Positions 32,984-42,969 of a stretch of DNA of 64,000 nucleotides are shown here, in pieces. A program made the translations under genes and the position numbers. The stretch's first letter is position 1; each line of letters starts with the position of its first letter. The notes below the pieces were generated by a model. That model saw only the letters and a program-made list of their open reading frames with translations, did not search any database and had not been told where the DNA came from. Source of the DNA: Pseudomonas fluorescens (GTDB lineage: Bacteria; Pseudomonadota; Gammaproteobacteria; Pseudomonadales; Pseudomonadaceae); NCBI RefSeq assembly GCF_005938625.1, contig NZ_VCNJ01000006.1, positions 1 to 64,000 on the forward strand, read 5' to 3'.

Positions 32984-33586
32984 ATGTTGAAAATCGTCCA
33001 CCTGCTAATGGGCGCAGCAGCCTTGCTGCTGTCGTTCATACCCAGCTTGAAATCCGAAGCCGTTCCTTACCTGCAACAACCCGATGCACTTTACCTGGCC
33101 TTTTTCGGCCTGCTTAACCTGGTAATTGCTCCAGTGATTCCTTTCTGGAACAAAGGCCCTCGTCAGCATCTGCAAAATCTGGTCAGCGCTCTTCTGGTGC
33201 TGACCGTCGTCCTGCAAACCTTGACCCTGATTGCCCCGATGCCCGTCATCGCCGGCCAGCCAGCCGTGCTGTTCACCTTGGTGATTGCACTGGTTGCGGT
33301 GGTCTTGCACCTGGCCGTCAGCTTCTATCGTTCTTCACCGGCTGCCGCTCCAACCAGCTATGACATGACCAATCGTGATACCGGTACCGTCAAGTGGTTC
33401 AACACCTCCAAAGGCTTCGGCTTTATCTCCCGGGATTCCGGCGATGATATTTTCGTGCACTTTCGCGCGATCCGTGGCGAAGGTCACCGCGTACTGGTCG
33501 AAGGCCAGCGCGTGGAGTTCTCGGTAATGAACCGGGACAAGGGCCTGCAAGCCGAGGACGTGATCGCCGCTCTGCCGCGACGCTGA
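32984..33586 (+). CDS. Membrane-anchored cold-shock-domain protein
   Basis: This 200-residue protein fuses three to four hydrophobic segments (about 5-20, 34-53, 65-85 and 92-115) to a C-terminal cold-shock domain (about 131-198). The domain has intact RNP1 KGFGFI (143-148) and RNP2 IFVHF (156-160). The layout implies a nucleic-acid-binding domain held at the inner membrane, facing the cytoplasm. The start [10 protein letters not shown] is chosen because the longer frame adds non-conserved residues. P. aeruginosa has a cold-shock gene in the same neighbourhood. The specific role is unknown. Confidence 0.88.
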   Translation: MLKIVHLLMGAAALLLSFIPSLKSEAVPYLQQPDALYLAFFGLLNLVIAPVIPFWNKGPRQHLQNLVSALLVLTVVLQTLTLIAPMPVIAGQPAVLFTLVIALVAVVLHLAVSFYRSSPAAAPTSYDMTNRDTGTVKWFNTSKGFGFISRDSGDDIFVHFRAIRGEGHRVLVEGQRVEFSVMNRDKGLQAEDVIAALPRR

Positions 33587-33594
33587 TCCAGGCA

Positions 33595-33634
33595 TAAAAA
33601 AACCGCGAGCAGACTGCTGCTCGCGGTTTTTTTA
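33595..33634. terminator. Bidirectional terminator
   Basis: AAAAAAACCGCGAGCAG and CTGCTCGCGGTTTTTTT form a long stem with T tracts on both strands, between the convergent cold-shock-domain gene and slyX. Confidence 0.95.
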
Positions 33635-33656
33635 CGCCTGATGAAAAGTTCCTGCC

Positions 33657-33863
33657 TCAGTAGTGCGGCGGTGGCGCCTCATCCTCAAAGGATTCGAACT
33701 GGCCGACCATCTCTTCCTGACGCTTGAGCAGGGCTGCCATCTGCAATTGCAGACGCTCGACCACACGCTGCTGGGCCACCAGAACATCGTTCAGCGCCTG
33801 AATGGTGTCATCCTGGAACGCCAAGCGGCTTTCCAGATCGGTAACGCGTTCTTCCAGGCTCAT
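33657..33863 (-). CDS. slyX: SlyX family protein
   Basis: This 68-residue SlyX protein is almost entirely coiled coil (residues about 3-55, starting [20 protein letters not shown]), with the acidic, proline-rich tail EDEAPPPHY typical of the family. Function is unknown. It follows the HIT gene by 3 bases and ends at a bidirectional terminator. Confidence 0.92.
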   Translation of the reverse strand: MSLEERVTDLESRLAFQDDTIQALNDVLVAQQRVVERLQLQMAALLKRQEEMVGQFESFEDEAPPPHY

Positions 33864-33866
33864 GAC

Positions 33867-34292
33867 TCAGCCCTCCAGAAACGTAAAGTCTTCGGTCAAC
33901 ACCAGACGCAACTGTTCGCGAATGGCCTCTACTTGCTCGGCACTGTATGGCCTGGCCGGGTGTTTGCCCCAGACCGGCGCCGGCCAGGCGGCGTCATCGC
34001 GCTTGCGCACAATGACGTGCATATGCAATTGGCTGACGACGTTACCCAGCGTCGCCACGTTCATTTTGTCCGCATCGAGCAAATCCTTGAGCAACTCGGC
34101 CAGCGCGGTGGTTTCAAGCCACAACTGTTGCTGATCGGCGACATCCAACTGAAACAACTCACTGATATCGTCGCGACGAGGCACCAGGATGAACCAAGGG
34201 TAGTTGGCATCATTGGACAGCAGCAGTCGGCAGAGAGGGAAATCACCGATGGTCAGCGTGTCCTGTTGAAGTCGTGAATCTAAAGCAAACAC
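33867..34292 (-). CDS. HIT domain protein
   Basis: This 141-residue HIT-superfamily protein may hydrolyse dinucleoside polyphosphates or related nucleotides. The motif reads QLHMHVIVR (88-96), so the first histidine of HxHxH is a glutamine, a variant I recall in one gamma-proteobacterial subgroup. The start is GTG at 34292 with GGGAG about 10 bases upstream. The frame continues to 34445 but those residues look non-coding. It is co-transcribed with slyX. Confidence 0.9.
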   Translation of the reverse strand: MFALDSRLQQDTLTIGDFPLCRLLLSNDANYPWFILVPRRDDISELFQLDVADQQQLWLETTALAELLKDLLDADKMNVATLGNVVSQLHMHVIVRKRDDAAWPAPVWGKHPARPYSAEQVEAIREQLRLVLTEDFTFLEG

Positions 34293-35186
34293 TGCGCGCA
34301 CTCCCGGCTGATGTTCATTATTCAGCTTAGCGGCCCTCCTCGCGAACGGCGCAACCAAGCGACAGGACGGCAGCATACCTGCGAATGCGCCAGCCTTCAC
34401 GAAGGCTTGATTTCGAACCGCTGCCAACGCCCCGAGATGTGACATTTACTTGTGCCACGCACCAACACAGCACCAACAGCAGCCAAAAACATAAAGAAAT
34501 GACTGTAGACCCCTGATTCGTTCAGCACTCAACCCGATTCCAACTGTATGAATCCGGAACAGCTGTAAATTTTTTTGCACCAAAACCGCACAGTGCGTCT
34601 ACGCTCACTGCGTCGGGCATCCGCCAAATACTCACTGGCGGGGTGAACCGGTAACGTTTTTGGTTGTCACGCTCGATCCCTGGTGTGGCAACACCATAGG
34701 AGCAATGCCGTCAAGCCCTGAGCCAATGGGGCTTGGCGTCCAGTATTTATAAGGTTTTTACAGGCACAGGCGAGTGTTCAGAAAAATAACCGCAACGAAA
34801 TTGCGGTTTGTGCACGCTTGTTGCATTCGTACCCATATGGACTATAAGCGCACCACTGGAAGTGGATGCCTTAAGCCCCATAAGAACAGTGGCAGGGTTG
34901 CCCGATGGAGATTCAAGTGTTTTGCCAGGGACTCTTTTTTACCGATGCAAAAAGGCCCGTAAACAGCGAAAAAGTTGTCAGTCCGGCTGCGTCGGTACTG
35001 TGAATTTGCGACATCCACCACGCCATTTGCGACACCGTCGTAAAGAAGCTGAAAGGTTGGAATAGCAAGTATCGCCAACATTGTCGGCGTGATATAAGTT
35101 TGCGCCGACACAAAAAGAAAGAGCCGCCCAGATAATAAAACAGGTGGGACGGCAGTACTCTTCTAAAACCAAAGGAGCAAATCACG
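34293..35186 (+). promoter_or_regulatory. Long oprD upstream region
   Basis: This 894-base gap has no convincing gene. Visible items are a hairpin CAAGCCC...GGGCTTG (about 34709-34735), a hairpin AACCGCAA...TTGCGGTT (about 34787-34808) and an A-rich stretch before oprD (35110-35180). It is long enough for a complex promoter, a structured leader or a small RNA; the transcription start cannot be placed by eye. Confidence 0.5.
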
Positions 35187-36551
35187 ATGCGCGTGATGAA
35201 GTGGAGCATGATCGCACTGGCAGTTGCAGCAGCCGCCAGTACTCAAGTGGCTACGGCCGCACCGTTTGTAAGTGACCAGTCTGAAGCCAAAGGTTTTGTT
35301 GAAGACGCGAAACTCACCGAGACGTTGAAGAACTACTACTTCAACCGCGACAACAAGAACGGCGGCGCTGACCAGAAAGACTGGACCCAGGGTTTCCTGG
35401 CCAATTTCGCTTCTGGTTACACTCAAGGTACTGTGGGTGTCGGTATTGATGCCTTTGGTTACCTGGCCTTGAAACTCGATGGCGGTGACGGTACTTCCGG
35501 TTCGGGCAACATGAGCCGTAGCGACCACACTGATCCACTGAATGATTCCCGCGATGTTAATGACAGCCAAGGCAAAGCCGGTGCTGCCATTAAATTCCGC
35601 ATCTCCAAAACCGAGCTGAAAATCGGCGACCAGCAGCCAAGCACTGCTCCAGTGTTCGCTGTCGGTGGTTCCCGCATCATTCCGCAAACTGCCAGCGGCT
35701 TCCAGTTGCAGAGCAGCGAGATCAAAGACCTTGACCTCGAAGCCGGTCACTTCTACTCGGCGACCAGCCAGGACAAGAACGCCCGTAACGGCGGTCTGTA
35801 CTCCAACTACTCTGGCGTAGAAGCCGACTCGATCGACTACTTCGGCGGCAAGTACGGCATCACCGAAAACCTGAGCGCATCGCTCTACGGCGCCAAACTG
35901 GAAGACATCTGGAACCAGTACTACGCCAACGTGAACCTCACCACTCCATTCGGTGGCGACACTTCGCTGAACACTGACTTCAACATCTACCGCACCACCG
36001 ACACCGGTGACAAGCTGGCGGGTGACATCAGCAACACTGCCTTCTCCCTGGCAACCGCGTTGTCGTTCCTGAAAGCACACACCTTCACCCTGGCCTTCCA
36101 GAAGGTCAACGGCGATACCCCGTTCGACTACGTCGGTGTGGGTAAAAACAACCGTGGTGGTGACTCGATCTTCCTCGCCAACTCCATCCAGTACTCTGAC
36201 TTCAACGGTCCTGGCGAGAAATCCGTGCAAGCCCGTTACGACCTGAAAATGGCCGAGTACGGCGTTCCAGGCCTGAGCTTCATGGTTCGTTACGTTAAAG
36301 GTTGGGACATCGACGGTACCGGTCTGGCTACTAACAGCCAATACCGCACCAACACTGGCGCTCCGCTGTACGGTGAAGATGGCAAACACCACGAAACCAA
36401 CTTCGAAGCCAAATATGTTGTTCAGTCTGGCCCGGCTAAAGACCTGTCCTTCCGCATTCGTCAGGCTTGGCACACTGCCAACGCCGACCAGGGTGAAGGC
36501 GATGTCAAAGAGTTCCGCCTGATCACCGAATACCCACTGAACATCTTGTAA
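35187..36551 (+). CDS. oprD: OprD-type outer-membrane porin
   Basis: OprD is a monomeric 18-strand channel for basic amino acids and small peptides, and in P. aeruginosa for carbapenems. The 454-residue precursor has a signal peptide (about 1-25, ending ATA) and strong similarity to P. aeruginosa OprD throughout, for example QGTVGVGIDAFGYLALKLDG, DSIFLANSIQYSDFNGPGEK and the C-terminal NADQGEGDVKEFRLI. AAAGGAG precedes the ATG. Its location next to HIT, slyX and cold-shock genes also matches oprD. The arginine-uptake role fits the arc operons in this window. Confidence 0.9.
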   Translation: MRVMKWSMIALAVAAAASTQVATAAPFVSDQSEAKGFVEDAKLTETLKNYYFNRDNKNGGADQKDWTQGFLANFASGYTQGTVGVGIDAFGYLALKLDGGDGTSGSGNMSRSDHTDPLNDSRDVNDSQGKAGAAIKFRISKTELKIGDQQPSTAPVFAVGGSRIIPQTASGFQLQSSEIKDLDLEAGHFYSATSQDKNARNGGLYSNYSGVEADSIDYFGGKYGITENLSASLYGAKLEDIWNQYYANVNLTTPFGGDTSLNTDFNIYRTTDTGDKLAGDISNTAFSLATALSFLKAHTFTLAFQKVNGDTPFDYVGVGKNNRGGDSIFLANSIQYSDFNGPGEKSVQARYDLKMAEYGVPGLSFMVRYVKGWDIDGTGLATNSQYRTNTGAPLYGEDGKHHETNFEAKYVVQSGPAKDLSFRIRQAWHTANADQGEGDVKEFRLITEYPLNIL

Positions 36552-36575
36552 TCGTCAGTGGTTAGTTTGGAAGCA

Positions 36576-36611
36576 TAAAAAAAGGCCCATCTTGCGATGG
36601 GCCTTTTTTAT
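36576..36611. terminator. Terminator after oprD
   Basis: AAAAAAAGGCCCATC and GATGGGCCTTTTTT form a strong stem with a short loop. A tracts on the left make it usable from both sides, including for the convergent mscS gene. Confidence 0.94.
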
Positions 36612-36669
36612 TGCCTGTCACTTGCAATAGTTGCCTGACCGATAAGTCAGGCAATTAATTAGCAACCTA

Positions 36670-37512
36670 TCATTGTGTTGCCGATTCCTGAACCACACGA
36701 ATCACCCGTTGTGGAAAAGGAATATCAATGCCGGCAGTTTTTAAACGGTCACGCGACTGTTCGTTAAACATGAACATCACGTCCCAGTAATCTGCAGTTT
36801 TAACCCACACACGCAGCGAAACAGTGATCGAACTGTCGCCCAAGGTCGAAATCACGGCCTGTGGCGCCGGATCCTGCAACACGCGCTCATCCTTGGCCAG
36901 ATCCAGCAGCACCTGACGAGCCTTCTGCAGATCGGCTTCGTAATCCACACCGACATCGAATACAACCTTGCGAGTCGGCTGACGGTTGGTGTTGGTAATT
37001 ATGCCGTTCGACAGGTTGCCGTTTGGCACGATGATGGTTTTGTTGTCGCCAGTACGCAGCACGGTGTGGAAAATCTGGATGCTGTCGACTGTACCCGACA
37101 CGCCTTGCGCTTCGATCCAGTCACCGATACGGAACGGACGGAACAGCAGAATCAGCACGCCGCCGGCGAAGTTCGCCAGGCTGCCCTGCAACGCCAGACC
37201 GATCGCCAGACCGGCCGCACCGATCGCTGCAACGAAGGAGGTGGTTTCAACACCGATCATCGAAGCGACGCTGACAATCAGCAGCACTTTGAGAATGATG
37301 TTCGCCAGGCTGCTGATAAAACCTTGCAGCGCCAGATCGGCGTTACGCAGGGCCAACAGACCACCGAGTTTTTGCGTGACCTTGTTGATCAGCCACCAGC
37401 CGATGGCCAGCGTAATCACTGCCAGCAGCACGCGGCTGCCGTATTCCATGATCATCGGGATCCACGCCTGGGATGCCTTGACCAGGTTGTCCACCTCAGC
37501 ATTCAAATCCAT
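36670..37512 (-). CDS. mscS: Small-conductance mechanosensitive channel (MscS type)
   Basis: This 280-residue inner-membrane channel opens on membrane tension to release solutes during osmotic downshock. It has three membrane segments (about 25-45, 68-88 and 93-125). The pore helix is glycine/alanine-rich (GAAGLAIGLALQGSLANFAGG) and leads into GVLILLFRPFRIGDWIE, the signature of MscS. A beta domain and the alpha/beta C-terminus follow. It is convergent with oprD. Confidence 0.95.
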   Translation of the reverse strand: MDLNAEVDNLVKASQAWIPMIMEYGSRVLLAVITLAIGWWLINKVTQKLGGLLALRNADLALQGFISSLANIILKVLLIVSVASMIGVETTSFVAAIGAAGLAIGLALQGSLANFAGGVLILLFRPFRIGDWIEAQGVSGTVDSIQIFHTVLRTGDNKTIIVPNGNLSNGIITNTNRQPTRKVVFDVGVDYEADLQKARQVLLDLAKDERVLQDPAPQAVISTLGDSSITVSLRVWVKTADYWDVMFMFNEQSRDRLKTAGIDIPFPQRVIRVVQESATQ

Positions 37513-37590
37513 GTTCTATCTCCTGATTTCCGGCCATTCGGCACGCGAAAAATAAGCGGCAGAAAACCGCCGGGGGTACACAAAATCAAT

Positions 37591-37679
37591 GTGGGAGCGA
37601 GCCTGCTCGCGAAGGCGCCGTGTCATTCAGCAATGAGTTGACTGACACACCGCCTTCGCGAGCAAGCTCGCTCCCACAG
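37591..37679. repeat. REP pair, family B
   Basis: GTGGGAGCGAGCCTGCTCGC and its inverted partner GCGAGCAAGCTCGCTCCCAC flank about 40 bases between yajQ and mscS. Confidence 0.92.
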
Positions 37680-37694
37680 ATCATCTGACCGAGC

Positions 37695-39238
<1,544 letters not shown>

Positions 39239-39271
39239 GCAGCGGCTACGCTGGCCACTTGTTCCTTTGCT

Positions 39272-41320
39272 GTGAAAAAACTGATGCCATTGCGCCAGCG
39301 CCTCGAAAACCTGCCAGTCGGCCAGAAACTGCTGGCCGCCTTGCTGGTGCTGTTGACCACGGTCCTGCTGGTCGCCAACCTGACCTTTATCAGCGCCGCC
39401 TATTACATCTCCCAGGAAAGCATGGCGCCGCAGGCCTTGCAGACCATCGGCCGACTGATTTCCAACCCCAGTCTGGTCAGTGAAGCCCTGCAATCACCGC
39501 AAAGCGCCGAGCGCCTGCTCAAAGAACTCGACAGTTATTCACCACTGCGCGCCGCTGCGCTGTATGACGGCAAGGGCGAACGCCTGGCGCAAGTCCAGCG
39601 CGGCGACAAACTCAGCCTGCCGGAACGCTATCGGCACATCGAAGCGTGGCAACTGACCGAATTTCGCAGCAATCAGTTGATCACCCTGCCCCGCCCCGGC
39701 ACTGCGCCGGGCCATCTGTTGCTGGTGGCCAGCAGCGAGCTGCCGATGGCGTTCTACACCGGCACCCTGACCGCAAGCCTTGGCATCCTGATTTTCAGCG
39801 TGTTGCTGTGGCTGGTAATTGCCCGGCAGATCAAACGCCTGATCACCCGGCCGATTCATCAACTCGAGGAATTGTCGCGCCAGGTGACCCGCGAGGAGAA
39901 CTACGCCCTGCGCGCTTCACGCGGCAATCATGACGAAATCGGCAGCCTCGCCGAAGCGTTCAACACCATGCTGTCGCGCATCGAAGCCCGCGAGCAGCAG
40001 CTCAAGCGTGCCCGCGATGACTCGCAAGCCGCCTACGATCAGGCCCAGGGGCTGGCCGAGGAAACCCGCCACACCAACCGCAAGCTGGAACTGGAAGTCC
40101 AGGTGCGCAGCAAGATCGAGAAGAAGCTCACCGGTTTCCAGAACTACCTCAACAGCATCATCGACTCGATGCCCTCGGCGCTGATCGCCCTCGACGAGCA
40201 GCTCTACGTCACACAATGGAACCAGGAGGCCAGCGCCCTCTCCGGCACGCGACTGGACGAAGCGCTGAACCAGCCGATCTTCCTTGCCTTCGAACCGCTC
40301 AAGCCGTTTTTGCCGCAACTCAAGCAGACCGTCGAGCAGCACACCGTGGCGAAAATCGAGCGAGTGACGTGGTTCAAGGATGAAGAACCGAAGCATTACG
40401 CGCTGACGTTCTATCCATTGATGGGCGGCGCCGGGCGTGGCGTGGTGATCCGTATCGACGACATCACCCAGCGTCTGTCGCTGGAAGAAATGATGGTGCA
40501 GTCGGAAAAAATGCTCTCGGTCGGTGGCCTCGCCGCTGGCATGGCCCACGAAATCAATAACCCGCTGGGGGCGATCCTGCACAACGTGCAGAACATCCGT
40601 CGACGCTTGTCCGCCGATCTGCCGAAAAACCTCGAAACCGCCGAGCAATTGGGCATCGAACTGGACACCGTGAACCGCTACCTGCAAGGCCGGGAAGTGC
40701 CGCAACTGCTCGATGGCATTCAACAGGCCGGCGCCCGCGCGGCGAAAATTGTCACGCACATGCTCAGCTTCAGCCGTCGCAGTACCCGGCAAATGGCGCC
40801 GTGCGATCTGCCGGCACTGATCGATCAAGCGGTGGAAATCGCCGGCAACGACTTCGATCTGGCCATCGGTTTCGACTTCAAGGGGCAAGCGATCATCCGC
40901 CAGTTCGACCCGGCGCTCGGTCCGGTGCCGGGCACCGCCAACGAGCTTGAGCAAGTGCTGCTCAACCTGCTGAAAAACGCCGCGCAAGCGATCCACCAGC
41001 GTGAAGATGACAGCGAACCGGGGCGGATCATCCTGCGCACCAGGCTCAATCCGCCATGGGCTGAAATTCAGGTCGAGGATAACGGCATCGGCATGAGCGA
41101 GAACGTGCGCAAGCGCACCTTCGAGCCGTTCTTCACCACCAAGGAAATCGGTCAGGGCACCGGGCTTGGCTTGTCGGTGTCGTATTTCATCATTACCAAC
41201 AATCACAAAGGACAGATGGAAGTGCAGTCAGCACCGGGCCAGGGCACCTGTTTCACCTTGCGCCTGCCGTTGACGCAACCGCTGCCCATCGCTGCCGAAA
41301 CCAATCAATTATCGAGGTAA
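39272..41320 (+). CDS. Membrane sensor histidine kinase (HAMP, PAS)
   Basis: This 682-residue kinase has an N-terminal membrane segment (about 18-42), a periplasmic domain (43-165), a second segment (about 166-188), a HAMP domain (190-245), a coiled coil (240-290) and a PAS domain (about 290-400). The phosphoacceptor H426 lies in GMAHEINNPLGAI, and the ATPase boxes are DNGIGM and GTGLGLSVS. The start is GTG (39272) or ATG (39284). No response regulator adjoins it, so it is an orphan here; a homologous kinase in P. aeruginosa affects swarming and biofilm, as I recall. It is close to the PduO-type gene (3 bases). Confidence 0.92.
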   Translation: MKKLMPLRQRLENLPVGQKLLAALLVLLTTVLLVANLTFISAAYYISQESMAPQALQTIGRLISNPSLVSEALQSPQSAERLLKELDSYSPLRAAALYDGKGERLAQVQRGDKLSLPERYRHIEAWQLTEFRSNQLITLPRPGTAPGHLLLVASSELPMAFYTGTLTASLGILIFSVLLWLVIARQIKRLITRPIHQLEELSRQVTREENYALRASRGNHDEIGSLAEAFNTMLSRIEAREQQLKRARDDSQAAYDQAQGLAEETRHTNRKLELEVQVRSKIEKKLTGFQNYLNSIIDSMPSALIALDEQLYVTQWNQEASALSGTRLDEALNQPIFLAFEPLKPFLPQLKQTVEQHTVAKIERVTWFKDEEPKHYALTFYPLMGGAGRGVVIRIDDITQRLSLEEMMVQSEKMLSVGGLAAGMAHEINNPLGAILHNVQNIRRRLSADLPKNLETAEQLGIELDTVNRYLQGREVPQLLDGIQQAGARAAKIVTHMLSFSRRSTRQMAPCDLPALIDQAVEIAGNDFDLAIGFDFKGQAIIRQFDPALGPVPGTANELEQVLLNLLKNAAQAIHQREDDSEPGRIILRTRLNPPWAEIQVEDNGIGMSENVRKRTFEPFFTTKEIGQGTGLGLSVSYFIITNNHKGQMEVQSAPGQGTCFTLRLPLTQPLPIAAETNQLSR

Positions 41321-41323
41321 CCC

Positions 41324-41908
41324 ATGGGCTTTCGCCTGTCGAAAATCTACACCCGCACCGGCGACAAAGGTGAAACCGGCCTGGGCGATGGACGCCGCGT
41401 GCCCAAGGATCACCCGCGCATCGAGGCGATTGGTGAGGTCGATACGCTGAACAGTCAGGTCGGTGTATTGCTGGCCGGGTTGCTGGTCGAGCGCGACATA
41501 TATCCGAGGTTGAATGAACTGATCGAGGTGTTGGCGCCTTGTCAGCATCGGCTGTTCGATCTCGGTGGTGAGCTGGCGATGCCGGAATATCAGGCGTTGA
41601 ATGCAGCGGAAATCGAGCGACTGGAAACTGCGATCGATGTGTGGAATGAAGAGCTGGGGCCGCTGGAGAATTTCATTTTACCGGGCGGGTCGATGCTGAT
41701 TGCCCAGGCCCATGTCTGCCGGAGTCTGGCAAGGAGTGCCGAGCGCCGCTGTCAGCATTTGAATGCGCTGGAACCGTTGGCCGGGGTTGGGCTGGCGTAT
41801 ATCAATCGGTTGTCGGATTTGTTGTTTGTGGCGGCGCGGTTGATTGCGCGGCGGCAGGGGATTGCGGAGATTCTTTGGCAGCCGGCGGCAAAACCTGCAG
41901 AAAAGTAG
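41324..41908 (+). CDS. Cob(I)alamin adenosyltransferase, PduO type
   Basis: This 194-residue enzyme transfers the adenosyl group of ATP to cob(I)alamin to form coenzyme B12. The ATP-binding N-terminus KIYTRTGDKGETGLGDGRR and the RSAERRCQHL helix are typical of PduO-type proteins. It starts just after the kinase gene, so the two are likely co-transcribed although no functional link is obvious. Codon usage drifts to G/T-rich third positions at the 3' end. Confidence 0.93.
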   Translation: MGFRLSKIYTRTGDKGETGLGDGRRVPKDHPRIEAIGEVDTLNSQVGVLLAGLLVERDIYPRLNELIEVLAPCQHRLFDLGGELAMPEYQALNAAEIERLETAIDVWNEELGPLENFILPGGSMLIAQAHVCRSLARSAERRCQHLNALEPLAGVGLAYINRLSDLLFVAARLIARRQGIAEILWQPAAKPAEK

Positions 41909-41918
41909 CGCCTGACAG

Positions 41919-42011
41919 GCCGCCTTCGCGAGCAAGCTCGCTCCCACAGTTGATTGGGTTCATCCAGTTGGAATGCAGTCAAATGTGGGAGCGAGCTTGC
42001 TCGCGAAGAGG
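41919..42011. repeat. REP pair, family B
   Basis: GCCTTCGCGAGCAAGCTCGC and its inverse AGCGAGCTTGCTCGCGAAGA are separated by about 45 bases and lie between two convergent genes. Confidence 0.92.
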
Positions 42012-42021
42012 CCAGCAGCCG

Positions 42022-42969
42022 TTACAGAGAATCAGGCCAGAACGCGCGAATCCCCGCGACACCCTGCGCGCCAACATTCCAGGCCTTGTCCCGTTCCGCC
42101 GGGCCAACCCCGCCCAACAGAAACACCGGTTTACTGAAACCTTCAATCAACGCCTCAGCCTGCTCCCAGCCCAATGGCTGCGCATCCGGGTGCGTCAGGG
42201 TCGGCTGCACCGGCGACAGCGTGACGAAATCCACGCCCATCTGCTCGGCCAACGCCAGTTCTTCAGCGTTGTGGCACGACGCCGCCAACCAGCGCTCCGT
42301 CGGCAATGGACGCCCCGCCGCTGCGTATTTACGCAATTGTGCGGAGGTGATGTGCCATCCGGCAGACGGGAAATCGCCGAGCCATTCGAAGGGCCCTTTG
42401 ATCATCAACTGCGCCTTGCCCGCGCACAGGCCGGCCGCATCGACCGCCAGATCGCGATACTTGGGGTCATAGCCATTCGGCGCACGCAGCTGAATCAACT
42501 TGATCCCGCCGGCAATCGCCTTCTGGATACCGCGCAGCAACGCCGGGGTTTCCAGATCTTCCGGGGTGATCAGGTATTCGGCCGGCAAACGCGCTGCCGC
42601 CACTATCGGCTGATTGGCTGCCGGGAACTCGTAGTTCGCCAGTTCTTTCGCCGTGACCCAGGCCAATGGCTGGCCTTCGGCACCATGCGGCTCGCCGGTG
42701 AATGCCGACACTTCCCAGACATCCAGCAACACTTGCTTGTCCGGGTAATCGTGACGCACCTTGATCAGCGGTCGGGCGGCGCCAACGACGATACCCAGCT
42801 CTTCGTGCAGCTCCCGGGCCAGCGCAGTTTCGACCGACTCGTCAGCCTCGACCTTGCCCCCGGGAAACTCCCACAGACCGCCCTGATGCTGGGTGTCAGC
42901 GCGGCGGGCGATGAGGATTTTGCCGCTGTCGTCACGAATGACCGCAGCGGCGACGTGTACACGTTTCAC
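42022..42969 (-). CDS. Nudix hydrolase fused to a ThiE-like domain
   Basis: This 315-residue fusion has an N-terminal MutT-type Nudix domain and a C-terminal thiamine-phosphate-synthase-like barrel (about 135-315). The Nudix box (38-60) is complete: G38, E44, R52-E53, E56-E57 and G59. In the barrel, the ThiE substrate motif HLGQ is replaced by WHITS, so catalysis is uncertain. The start is GTG at 42969 with GGAGGAG upstream, and it overlaps the GST stop by 4 bases. It may sanitise damaged nucleotides or thiamine precursors; the Nudix half is probably MutT-like. Confidence 0.92.
   Translation of the reverse strand: MKRVHVAAAVIRDDSGKILIARRADTQHQGGLWEFPGGKVEADESVETALARELHEELGIVVGAARPLIKVRHDYPDKQVLLDVWEVSAFTGEPHGAEGQPLAWVTAKELANYEFPAANQPIVAAARLPAEYLITPEDLETPALLRGIQKAIAGGIKLIQLRAPNGYDPKYRDLAVDAAGLCAGKAQLMIKGPFEWLGDFPSAGWHITSAQLRKYAAAGRPLPTERWLAASCHNAEELALAEQMGVDFVTLSPVQPTLTHPDAQPLGWEQAEALIEGFSKPVFLLGGVGPAERDKAWNVGAQGVAGIRAFWPDSL

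Noticed and set aside
34842..35111. 89-codon minus-strand frame in the oprD upstream region
   Set aside because: Shadow-like composition, no ribosome binding site and no recognisable domain; overlapping frames on both strands are equally open.
39917..41206. 429-codon open frame antisense to the sensor kinase
   Set aside because: Shadow frame; the kinase has complete domains on the plus strand.
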